Of a stretch of DNA of 64,000 nt, positions 22,575 to 34,138 are shown piece by piece. Below the pieces are notes generated by a model. It was given only the letters and a program-made list of their open reading frames with translations, made no database searches and was not told the origin of the DNA. The position numbers and the translations under genes are program-made. Positions within the stretch are counted from its first letter, which is position 1; each line of letters opens with the position of its first letter. The DNA comes from Perilla frutescens (Eukaryota > Streptophyta > Magnoliopsida > Lamiales > Lamiaceae). The stretch spans positions 27,042,001 to 27,106,000 of the forward strand of contig BRKX01000010.1 in the NCBI GenBank assembly GCA_026008535.1. The letters run 5' to 3'.

Positions 22575-25559
22575 TGTAACATCCCAGATTTTCTGAATTT
22601 ATTTAGAAAATTAAAGAAATTAATTAGAGCCTAGTTAAGGATGTTTTGGCCCTAAATTGCGATTTTATGAGTTATTTTTCGTAAAATCGTCTTTTCGAGA
22701 ATATCAATTCCAGCTCAGTTATAGCTGATTTTGGTCACATTTGAAAGGCGTTGACCCAAGGAACATGCCGGTGCTTTTGGATTTTGAATCTGAAATCGGT
22801 TGAGTTCCCGGTGATTTAAAACGCGTTTAAAGAAATTATGAATAGTGTTTTTCCGTAGGAGCGCGATCATTAGAAATTTGTTAAATCACGTGTGTTGACC
22901 CGAGCCCCGATTTTTCAAGCCTACCCTATAGGAAATTTCTCAAGAAATCCGTTGGCGTTCCCGGATTTTCATTCTGAGGTCAATTGAATGCTCGGGAATT
23001 TTATTTGTCCCTTGTGTGGAATAGAAACTTTATTTTTGAAAAGAGAATCTTTTCTCGTTTTCCTTCAAGATGACTCGTTCTTCACCCCGAGTCAAGTTGG
23101 TTCAATAGTACTCAAGCCAAGGAACCTCCCGGTATTTTTGAATTTCGTGAATGAGGTCATTTGGACCTCGACATCGAATAAAGCGCCTTTTAACCGAACC
23201 CGACATTTTTGAAGCAGTATTTTTACACTGCAGAAGCTTCCCGAGGAAGCCATTTATTTTTCTATAAATAGTAGCCCTCCCCCTTTTATTTTTCTTGCTC
23301 ATTCCTTCTTCACCCCCTTTTCTATAGAGTAGAGAGAGAAAGAGAGGGAGTCCTCTTCGTGAGGGCACCCCAGCTAAGAGAGGAGCGGAAGAGGGAGGCC
23401 CGCGGCACAAGGGAGCCCCACGGTGCTGGGGGCACTGGCGCGCACCTCCCTCCCCCGCGGTGCACGTAGCGCCGGCGCGCACAAGGGCTGCCGCGGCGCT
23501 AGTGTTGTGGAGGCAACTCCGGCACGTTTTCGTGCAGAGGCCATAACTTTCGCCTCGATTGGAACCACGAGGCCCATGAGTATTCAAATCGAAGCTATTT
23601 TGAAGATCTACAACATAGAAGCGGCCAATTGTCTGGAATATCGATCATCTGGGTCAGATTTTCCATCCCCGTTTTAGGTAATTTCAGATGCCTTAAACTT
23701 TTAAATTCTCGTGTTTTAAGTTATAGTTAAGGGGCAAGGGTTTAGATATCATTTCAATGTCTTATTAGGAGCTCGAATAAGGTTTCAAGTCATTGAGCGA
23801 CCTTCATAAAGATGAGATGAACCCCGAGGAGGCCCGTGGAAGGATTTTCTGCTCGTTGATTCATCCATATGCTCGTTATCGAGGTGCTCGTCATAAAGGT
23901 GGATGATTCTAAACCAAATATATGGTTTGAGCTAGTAAGCTCTAGAAGAATGATATGGCAAGATGAATATCCAATTAAAATATTTTATGCTCTGCCTGTT
24001 TAGTCTCTGTACGAAGGAAGGAAAGTAAATGAAGTTATATGCATGATATTGTTGAATTGTTATTTGAGTTTGATAAAGTAAAGGAAGTTATTATAAGTTA
24101 AGTGAGCTCTCAAGTATGCTTAGATATGCTAGAATTGTTTAAATACAATTGATGCTAGCCCGAGATCTAGAATTGCTTTTAGTTGCAATCTATGCTTATG
24201 CCTATTCATTTCCTAGTATTTGGTTATTGGGTTTTGCTAAGCTTAATTAGCTAAGGATATGCTAGCATGAGATGTTTAGAGTTTGCTTTAATTGCAATCA
24301 ATATTTATCCACGTTCATTTCCTTGGTTTGGAATGTTGGATCTCTTTACAGATTATTTAGCTAAGTATTACCTTTTAGGGTGACTTATAAATCCCTTATA
24401 GGCCAAAATCATGCTCAATTAAAGAATTAGCCTTAGACGGTTGCTCTAGGCTTGGTATTGTTAGCTAAGTCAAGTAAGTAAGGAAGGTTAAGGTTAAGTA
24501 AGGAAGGAAGTTAATGAAGGATATAGCTTCTATTGTAAGCAGGTTATCGAGCTCAAAGAACAGTTTATTTGCATTATCATGCCGTGACCTTCCAGTCACC
24601 AAGTTGAACATTTGAAAGCAAAGGGAGTCACTGCTAGGTAATCCCCTCGCATACTCAGAGGATACTTGAGCTAATGGCTCTCTCTTCCTAGGGCATAAGG
24701 GTGCAGTAGACAACAGGTTTGAGCCAAGAAATGTGCCAAGAAAGGAAATAAAAGGTTTTGCGGGTATGGAGAGGGTTTTTGCATTTTGCTCTCCATATCC
24801 CACCAGTTTATAATTGGATATTCCAAAGTTTATTAAAGAGTTTTCTCGTAAAACCCCACTGAGTACATTAGTGCTCACACCCTCTTTTTCAAATGTTTTC
24901 AGGTTGAGATGCTGAGGCCGATGATGTGCTGCTGGTAGGGTTGTCTGAGGTTTCAAGTTTGTTGCTCTATATGGTTATATGTTTTCTTCCGCTAAGTTTC
25001 TGCTATGTACTCTGATGTTAGTATTTAGTCCTGATATGTGTAACTTGTTTCTTGATAATAGCATGTCTTAAATGCTATGAATCCTAGTTATCAATAAAGT
25101 CTTTGAAGCATTTTTTTTGACATACCAGTTGTTCCTTTATTGATTCCGAGTTATTTGAGAAGTCCTATTGTTGAACAGATTGGTATCTGTTCATTTTCAG
25201 TTGACCTATGAATAGGTCTTGCATGCCTGTTATTGTTGTTCGCCTATGAAAGGGTTTTTCTTTCCAAGCATGATTCTGCTTGTTTTCAATTTGTCATTGG
25301 ATTATGTTTAATTTCGATTAGCATATGATATGCCATTCTTTTGACTCGATTGAATCCTTTGACCCCTTTAACTTGTTTGAACCCTTTGACCCCTTTGATT
25401 CATTGAAAATGATAGTTCTTCCAAGTCATAAAGTTAAGTTGCCTAAGTTTGTGAGGCGCTAACTTAGTTTAATTCTAAAAACACCCCCCTGGATTTCTTA
25501 TTTTTCATGATATTTATGCAGAACAACTTCATCCCCATCCTCGAGACCAGGCTGTTACA
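22575..25559 (+). repeat. 5' LTR of the LARD
   Basis: Aligns along its length with 28368-31358; by eye a few percent of positions differ. It holds a TATA box (CTATAAATAG, 23263-23272) followed by a CT-rich stretch and a GC-rich block (about 23395-23520). Open stretches on either strand inside it are coincidental. Confidence 0.92.
23263..23272 (+). promoter_or_regulatory. TATA box of the LARD LTR
   Basis: CTATAAATAG, repeated in the 3' LTR at 29056-29065 and followed in both by a CT-rich tract and the GC-rich block. Likely core promoter for the element's RNA. Confidence 0.6.
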
Positions 25560-28367
25560 GATGGTATCAGAGCAGGCTTGCAAGTCTACAGACCTGTCTC
25601 TTCTTAAAATGATTGGCTGTGTTCTATGTGAATATTGAATTGTTCAAAGGTATTGATCAGCAACCCCCAGCTCATCATCACTCTCGCATCTTCAACATAG
25701 TTAAGGTACAATTGAGTTAAAGTATTTTGATTATATTTCGTATAACTCTTAAAAGTACAGGATAAGAAGAAAAGTTTTGAGCAGACAAGGTTAGTCGATT
25801 TCTTTGAGTCGAATGTTATTTCGTTTCGAAATAAAATTTTTAGTTATACCAAAGTTTAAAGTAGAACTTATTGAACTAAGTTCTAGATCAATGTTTTAAA
25901 GAGTTTTGAGCCATTATGAACTTAAGCAAGCAGTGAATCTTTTCAGAATGTTATCTCTGCAAATACTCAAGCTATTTCGGTCATTTTGGACCGTTAAAAT
26001 TTTTTAGTAAAGTTATAAAGTATGAATGTTGATTTAAAAATCTTCTTTTGATAAAGACTTGTCTACTGCCCATAACAAAAGAATTTGAGGATGAGTTAAA
26101 GACGAATGAGGTATAGAGAATATAGTTAGAACATAGACTATAGCGAGCTTGAGTTAAGGAGAATTCTATAATTTCCTTTAGGTTCTCTTAAGAACCTAGA
26201 TTAAATAAGTTCCCTTTTGTGGAGCTGGCGTTAAGTAGAGTAGTTCGAAAGAGCAATTTTATCACAAGGATGTTCGTAAGAAAATTAAAGGGTTCCGATA
26301 GTAGAATCGAGAAGGAATTCATGAAGTTCAGTTTCGAGCAAGGGGCAAGAAGGTAAGCAGTCAAGTTAAAGGCAAGTTATCCGATCGTGGATCGAACGCA
26401 AGTTCAAGGAATCCCCATGCAAGAGTTTTCAACTTTAGAGAAGTCTCGTTTAAAGATCTAATCGCGTTTGCAAGGAATGAAGATTCGTTTCTTTCGATAA
26501 AGGCTCGTTAATTTGATGAACGTACATTCAAGGTCATGTCGTGTTCAATGCCCAGAAGTCATCGTTTGTTTCAAGACTATTAATGAGGATGAAGATTGTC
26601 TCCACGACTATAGCCAAGATAGTTCGAGGATACATTTATCGGTGTTCTACCAAGCTTCCAAGAGACATTGAAGTCAAGCTGTTTTGAGTCCAGAAGGTGC
26701 CATAGATTAAAGTCGTGTTGTCGTATCCCTTTGGATAGATAGAAAATAATTCCCGAGACGTCACTTTTCCAGCAGGTGTAAAGTCCAGCTGACTCGTGCT
26801 ATTTCATAGCAACCTCGCCAAGAAGAAGGTGCGTGATGCTCAAGAAAGAAAGAGAAGACCCGAAGAAGATCGTTAAGAAGGTAGACCTAGTATTTGATAG
26901 ATTAAGAGTTTCAGTTTTATAAGAAATTTTTGTTGAGTCTATTTATTCTCTTATCAATAGAATCAATTTATTCATTCTCATTCTGAATCGATTTATTCAT
27001 TCTTTTGGAATCAATTTATTTATTATCTTGTCAATTGAACTAATTGCCCTTCAATAGCTTCGTATAAATTAAAATTCTTCATTTATACCATTTGAAATTC
27101 TTGGACGATACTTCTTTGATCATCAAGAATCAGTAATGGCATTTCCTTGTTAGGCTATGTTGTTACCTTTGTGAAAATATTTCAGCACGGTTTCCAGTTG
27201 CTAACCGTTGATTTCTTCCATATATTTGTTATATGCAAGAACCCTTCAATTTTATAAGTCCTCTGAAAAGGCAAAATTTTTGGCATATATAACCAAGTGT
27301 TATATTCTTTCTAGCTTTTGACCTTGTCAAGAATTCCTGATCAAGATAAAGCGCTCACTCAGAGGCATTCGTTTATTTTGCTCTCACTCATAGTACTCGA
27401 GTATGGATCTTGGAATAGAGCAGAGAGCTATAGCAGTATTCCTTTTAGTCAGCGTTGGAGAAATAAGAGATATTATTTCCCAGTAGGAAGTAGAATCCAA
27501 GTAAGTGCCAGGTAGTATTCTCAAAGTCTAGGACGCGCGTCTCCAAGAAAATTTCTCAGTTCGTTGCGTTGGAGGTGATCTAAGGAATGTCTGCAAGTAA
27601 GTTCCGAGCGTGAATTAAAGTCCAGACGTGCGATCCTCACACCTGCAAGAGATGGTGAACGCCAGTAGGAGCCACAAAGTTAGACGACTGCTTCAAGGAA
27701 AAGAGACGATTGCGACGAAGAAGTTTAGATTTAATATGCGTCGAATATTTAAGTTTGGAGCGCATCGCGAAGTACACCCTAAGAAGATGAAGAAGTCGAA
27801 CCTCAAGAAGTTAAAGATGAAGATAAAGTGAGTTTTTAACCTGATAGAGTGTGCAAGGAACCATCGAAGAAGGTGCCCAATTAATTCGAGTTTATCATCT
27901 AATTCGAGTTCGTTAAAGTTTTTCAAAGCTGTGAGGAGTAAAGTCAGAAGCAAAAGCAAAGCCAAGCAAGATAAAAGAAGGATGGATCCGTTGAGATCAC
28001 CCGTGCTTGAGGAGCAAGTTTAGTGATTTTTTCTTTATTTATTTCGTTGCTCGAATAGTTTCTTGAGGTCCGCTAGAATGCAAGATCATAGGAAGCTCGT
28101 GTGAAGCAATGTTTCGAGAGAGATTTCATAAGGAAGGAAAGATAGAAGATGCTCAAGCTTTGAGGAAGAAAAGAAGAACGATTATAGAAGTATTAGTCCT
28201 GCTTAAGGACTAAATTATAAAGGAAGGCTCCAGGCTAGTCTTAGCAGTATAGTAAAGGTTTCAAACCTATGTCATTCCAGAAAGGTTGCGGATTTCTAAG
28301 AAGTATCCAGATCTCCGTTTGAGGGGAAGTAAATTTCGGGATGAAATTTTTTTTAAGGGGTGTAGTC
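25560..28367 (+). other. LARD interior, apparently non-coding
   Basis: Starts with GATGGTATCAGAGC (primer-binding site 25562-25573). No reading frame longer than about 90 codons and no retroelement protein motif is visible. Purine-rich stretches occur from about 26300 to 28350. The polypurine tract lies just before 28368. Confidence 0.75.
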
Positions 28368-31358
28368 TGTAACATCCCAGATTTTCAGAGTTTATTTAGA
28401 AAATTAAAGAAATTAATTAGAGCCTAGTTAAGGATATTTTGGCCCTAAATTGCGATTTTAGGAGTTATTTTTTCGTAAAATCGTCTTTTTGAGAATTTCG
28501 ATTCCAGCTCAGTTATAGCCGATTTTGGTCGCGTTTGAAAGACGTTGACCCAAGGAGCATGCCGGTGCTTTTGGATTTTGAATCTGAAGTCGTTTGAGTT
28601 CCCGGTGATTTAAAACGCGTTTAAAGAAGTTATGAATAATGTTTTTTCGTAGGAGCGCGATCGTTAGAAATTTGCGAAATCACGTGTGTTGACCCGAGCC
28701 TCAATTTTTTAAGCTTTCCCTATAGGAAATTTCTCAAGGAATCCGTTGGCGTTCCCGGATTTTCATTCTGAGGTCAATTGAATGCTCGGAAATTTTATTT
28801 GTCCCTTGTGTGGAATAGTAACTTTATTTTTGAAAAGAGAATCTTTTCTCGTTTTCCTTCAAGATCACTTGTTCTTCACCCCGAGTCAAGTTGGTTCAAT
28901 AGTACTCAAGCCAAGGAACCTCCCGGTATTTTTGAATTTCGTGAATGAGGTCATTTGGACCTCGACATCGAATAAAGCGCCTTTTAACCGAACCCGATAT
29001 TTTTGAAGCAGTATTTTTACACTGCAGAAGCTTCCCGAGGAAGCCATTTATTTTTCTATAAATAGTAGCCCTCCCCCTTTTATTTTTCTTGCTCATTCCT
29101 TCTTCACCCCCTTTTCTATAGAGTAGAGAGAGAGAGAGAGAGAGGGAGTCCTCTTCGTGAGGGCACCCCAGCTGAGAGAGGAGCGGAAGAGGGAGCCCCG
29201 CGGCACAAGGGAGCCCCATGGTGCTGGGGGAACTGGCGCGCACCTCCCTCCCCCGCGGCGCACGTAGCGCCGGCGCGCACAAGGGCTGCCGCGGCGCTAG
29301 TGTTGTGGAGGCAGCTCCGGCACGTTTTCGTGCAGAGGCCATAACTTTCGCCTCGATTGGAACCACGAGGCCCATGAGTATTCAAATTGAAGCTATTTTG
29401 AAGATCTACAACATAGAAGCGGCCGATTGTCTGGAATATCGATCATCTGGGTCAGATTTTCCATCCCCGTTTTAGGTAATTTCAGATGCCTTAAACTTTT
29501 AAATCCTCGTGTTTTAAGTTATAGTTAAGGGAAAAGGGTCTAGATATCGTTTCAATGTCTTATTAGGAGCTCGAATAAGGTTTCAAGTTGTTGATTGACT
29601 TTCATAAAGATGAGATGAACCCCGAGGAGGCCCGAGGAAGGATTTTCTGCTCGTTGCTTTGTCCATATGCTCGTTATCGAGGTGCTCCTCATAGAGGTGG
29701 ATGATTCTAAACCAAATATATAGTTTGAGATCGTAAGCTCTAGAAACATGATAGGGCAAGATGAATATCCAATTAAAATATTTTATGCTCTGTCTATTTA
29801 GTCTTTGTACAAAGGAAGGAAAGGAAAGAAAGTTATATGCATGATATTGTTAAATTTTTATTTGAGTTTGATAAAGTAAAGGAAGTTATTATAAGTTAAG
29901 TGAGCTCTCAAGTATGTTTAGATGTGCTAGAATTGTTTTAATACAATTGATGCTAGCCCGAGATCTAGAATTCCTTTTAGTTGCAATCTATGCTTATGCT
30001 CATTCATTTACTAGTATTTGGTTATTGGGTTTTGCTAAGCTTAATTAGCTAAGGATATCCTAGCATGAGATGTTTAGAGTTTGTTTTAATTGCAATTGAT
30101 ATTTATCCGTGTTCATTTCCTTATTTTGGAATGTTGGATCTCGCTAAAGATTATTTAGCTAAGTATTGCCTTTTAGGGTGAGTTATAAATCCCTTATAGA
30201 CCGAAATCATGCTCAATTAAAGAATTAGCCTTAGACGGTTGCTCAAGACTTGGTATTGTTAGCTAAGTCAAATAAGTAAGGAGGGTTAAGTTTAAGTAAG
30301 GAAGGAAGTTAAGGAAGGATATAGCTTCTGTTGTAAGCAGATTATCGAGCTCAAAGAACAGTTTATTTGTATTACCATGTCGTGACCTTCGAGCCACCAA
30401 GATGAACATTTGAAAGCAAAGGGAGTCACTGCTGGGTAATCCCCTCGCATACTCAGAGGATACTTGAGCTAACGCCTCTCTCTTCCTAGGGCATAAGGGT
30501 GCAGTAGACAACAGGTTTGAGCCAAGAAATGTGCCAAGAAAGGAAGTAAAAGATTTTGCGGGTATAGAGAGGGCTTTTGCATTTTGCTCTCCATATCCCA
30601 CCAGTTTATAATTGGATATTCCAAAGTTTATTAAAGAGTTTTCTCGTAAAACCCCACTGAGTACATTAGTGCTCACACCCTCTTTTTCAAATGTTTTCAG
30701 GTTGAGATGCTGAGGCCGATGATGTGCTGCTGGTAGGGTTGTCTGAGGTTTCAAGTTTGTTGCTTATATGGTTATATGTTTTCTTCCGCTAAGATTCTGC
30801 TATGTACTCTGATGTTAGTATTTAGTCCTGATATGTGTAACTTGTTTCTTGATAATAGCATGTCTTAAATGCTATGAATCCTAGTTATCAATAAAGTCTT
30901 TGAAGCATGTTCTTTGGACATATCAGTTGTCTCTTTATTGATTCCGAATTATTTGAGAAGTCCTATTGTTGAACATATTAGTATCTGTTCATTTTCAGTT
31001 GACATATGAATAGGTCTTGCATGCCTATTATTGTTGTTCACCTATGAAAGGGTTTTTCTTTCTAAGCATGATTTTGCTTGTTTTCAGTTTGTCATTGGAT
31101 TCTGTTTAATTTCGATTGGCCTATGATATGGCGTTCTTTTGACTCGATTGAATCCTTTGACCTTTTTTACTTGTTTGAACCCTTTGACCCCTTTGATTCG
31201 TTGAAAACGATAGTTCTTCCAAGTCATAAAGTTATGTTGCCTAAGTTCTTGAGGCGCTAACTTAGTTTAATTCTAAAAACACCCCCCTGGATTTCTTATT
31301 TTTCATGCTATTTTACGCACAACAACTTCGTCCACATCCTCGGGATCGGGCTGTTACA
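28368..31358 (+). repeat. 3' LTR of the LARD
   Basis: Second copy of the 2.99-kb LTR, with the same TATA box (29056-29065) and GC-rich block (about 29185-29310). It differs from the 5' copy by scattered substitutions and by a longer GA run near 29125. Confidence 0.92.
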
Positions 31359-31967
31359 CAGGGCTTCATTAATCTTCACCGAAATAAAGCAAGCTTAGCT
31401 CGAATTCATAACTAGATTCGAACTACAATAATTAATGAGGAGTAAACGATGAAAATAGCGAACTAAAAGTAATGAACGATCTGTCAAATAACACGTCTCT
31501 GATGTGTGCGGCGTGAATCTTGTATATTTCCTACTACATCTATATTTCCTTAAATATAATTCTTTAATTACGAAAATAGAGTTCTAAACCTAATCAAACT
31601 AGGAAAGAGATAAATATAGAGCCCAAAAGCAATAAAAGAGCATACAATCTTGTTCAGGCCCAAAAACTCAAGCAATCCGCGCGCTCCAACCCAATTTCTC
31701 ACGCACAGTAGCCCAACAACTGTTATCTCGGTACCCCTTCCAGGCATTATGCCCATACTGCGTGCTTCCCAGACTATTCCAGATTTTCTTCACTCATCTC
31801 GGCAGCAAAACCTCCACAAACTCGGTCAATTCCTTCATATGTGTGCTAATTACCTGTAATTACTCACAAAACACACTTTCTTCCACAAAACATAATTGTG
31901 ATGCAATTAACACAACAAAACTATACCAAAAATGGCCTAAAATATGCATGTAATATTAGCCCAATCA

Positions 31968-34138
31968 AACCCCCCCCCCACACTTAGACAATGCTCGTCC
32001 TCGAGCATTTCTAAACAGAAAACAGAAGACGAACTTTAAAGAGACTCGGAAAAAGACAAATCAAGCATCGGCCGCCTCAAACTAAAAACACTTAAAGTTA
32101 GGATTACAATACAACCATCTACGATCCACTAACCCTTCTCTTATTTCATGAACTGTACACATGCCCTTCATTCAAGTCAAAAATATGCAAACTCAATCCT
32201 GCCTCACCAAGATTCGCTCAATTTCTCTCAAAAGAAAGTAAGGACAGATTTTCAATTCACACAAGTCGTGACTTATTGCCTTCAAACAAAGATTTTCCTA
32301 TATGTCATAACCATTACCAAGCAAAATGAGAACTATGCACAAATCAAAAGGTCTTTTGAACGGGTTGTAATGGGGCTAGGGTGCACAGGTAGGATAAAGA
32401 AGATAAAATGGCTCAAATAGGTGAAAACATGTAAGCATATCAAAAACACATTTATCAAATTCGGCTGCAACTTCTCAAAATAGATCAATGAATTCTAAGT
32501 TGAGTGTTGGTCTTCAAAAACAAGACAAGGCAACAAAAATTAACATCAACTAAACACAGCCCTTATTTTCTCCATGTCCTATTCCTTATTGCTTCTTTTT
32601 TTTCTTTTCTCTTTCTTTTTTTTTCTTCTTTTTTCAAGGTTTTTGTTTCGTCTTTTTTTTTCTTTGGAATAGGGCAGCAGCATACACGTTTCTTCTTAAT
32701 TTACAGCACCAATTATCTCCAATGTAAGTCTGAACACAACTTAAAACAAACACTATATCACTTACATGTTTCCACGGGAAAAGAGCAGGCTAAAAAGGGC
32801 TAAGGCTAAATTATTTAGTGGTTGTTAACAAGAAAAAGAGGATTCCGGCACAAATGAGCTCACTAGGGGATAATGTCGGGTGTGGATAATTTATTCATGC
32901 TAAAGCAAGGGTTAATTCTACATACCTTTATCATTTTTATGCAAAAGGAAACTCACAAGCAGTATGAATTATGGCAACAAGGCAAATCAGAAATTCAACA
33001 ATCAAGTCTGACACACTCATCAAAAGAATGAAATTGAGCTTCTATATGTATATGACATGCTCACAGGCTCAAATCTCACAATTTAGAGAGCTCAAAAGAG
33101 TTGATAAATTTTGCACATTTCATCATCCCAGAACACATATGAGCAATAGCACAATTTCAATCACAAGAGCATCAACCAGTCAAACTAAGCTAATCCATGT
33201 TATAACCCCTCCTTCTCATGTAATCCAGTCTCAAGCAGCCAATGGCTCGACAAAACCAAACAATAATTTTTTTTTTCATAATAATAAAACTTGCAAAAAC
33301 CCAAAAATCAACAACTCTCCCCCCCCTCACACTTAAACAATACAGTGTCCTCACTGTGCAGAAGAGGGGAGTGACACAATAAAAAGAAAAAATAGAAAAA
33401 ACAACTAAGTATAGAGGGTAGAAGAGGCAAACTATGACAATCAGGGAGAGCGGGAGAAGTGGATGACGGTCTGTAGTCGTGATGGGGTGGTGATGATACG
33501 ACTATGACGGTCCGTTTGGAAGGTTTCTTCGTACCCATAGTGAATTTCGGCGACTCCGAGTTGATGGTGATGACAAACAGTGAGAAGGGGAGTCGACGGT
33601 GAAAATCTATAGCAGCAGTTAGAAATTTGAATTAGGAGAAGTAAAAAAATTGTTAAGGCAAGAGAGGGTTAAATTAGAAGCAAATTAGGATGTGGGAGAA
33701 AATCCCCAAATTTAGAACTTTGGGAAAATTGCAATTGAGTCCCCTCCTTTTGGCAGATTAACCCGTCCCCCCCCCCACACTTAGAATTTGGGTACAGGGG
33801 CTCCTTCTCCTTCTCCTTTATTATTTTTTTATATTATATTTTTTATTTATTTTTTTATAGAATACTAAAAAAATGAAATAACCAAAATAAAAAGACAAAA
33901 TAAACAAAATGGAAAAAATAAATAAAAATGAAAAAACAAATTAAGAGGAATTAAAATAAAAATAATAATCAAAGAGAATTAAAGAACAAAAGAAACTTAA
34001 GTAAAATCAGAAAAAACAAAAGAACACAAGTAAATAAGAACACACAAATAAAATGAAAGAAAATAGATAGAAAGCACGGGTTGCCTCCTGAGAAGTGCCC
34101 TTGTTTAACATTCGAGGCTTGACACAATCAGAACTCGA
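31968..34138 (-). other. non-coding 3' region of the Athila-like element
   Basis: No gene seen. It contains three C-runs each followed by CACACTTA-like sequence (31970-31985, 33319-33336, 33767-33783), a T-rich block (32590-32660) and an A/T-rich block (33820-34060). In intact Athila elements env-like sequence or spacer lies here; none is recognisable. Confidence 0.6.

Larger units (their letters stand above)
22575..31358 (+). mobile_element. Tekay-like LARD (large LTR element without coding region)
   Basis: LTRs of 2985 bp (22575-25559) and 2991 bp (28368-31358) both run TGTAACATCCCAGATTTT to GGGCTGTTACA-type ends. CAGGG flanks both sides (22570-22574, 31359-31363), and the empty site is readable in the neighbouring LTR copy near 21877. 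A tRNA-Met primer-binding site lies at 25562, and TTTCGGGATGAAATTTT then TTAAGGGGTGTAG precede the 3' LTR. This block is typical of Tekay/Del chromoviruses. The 2.8-kb interior shows no gag or pol, so it depends on a partner. Confidence 0.9.
21264..31967 (-). repeat. 3' LTR of the Athila-like element, partly duplicated and split
   Basis: Plus view starts TGCGTC, as does the 5' LTR at 36272, and ends CCAATCA before the C-run. A first partial copy (21264-21897, with ~120 bp deleted near 21346) joins at CTTCACCAGAACAGTGG to a second copy. The second is broken at 22574 by the LARD and resumes at 31364 (CTTCATTAATCTTCACC). Confidence 0.8.

Noticed and set aside
23102..23587. 161-codon and overlapping frames on both strands of the LARD LTR, repeated near 28896-29475
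   Set aside because: They follow the GC-rich block, overlap each other in several frames, and have no known domain. Their repetition simply reflects LTR duplication.
24465..24956. 163-codon minus-strand frame, repeated at 30263-30754
   Set aside because: Present in both LTR copies only because they are duplicates; no motif, and it ends in low-complexity repeats.
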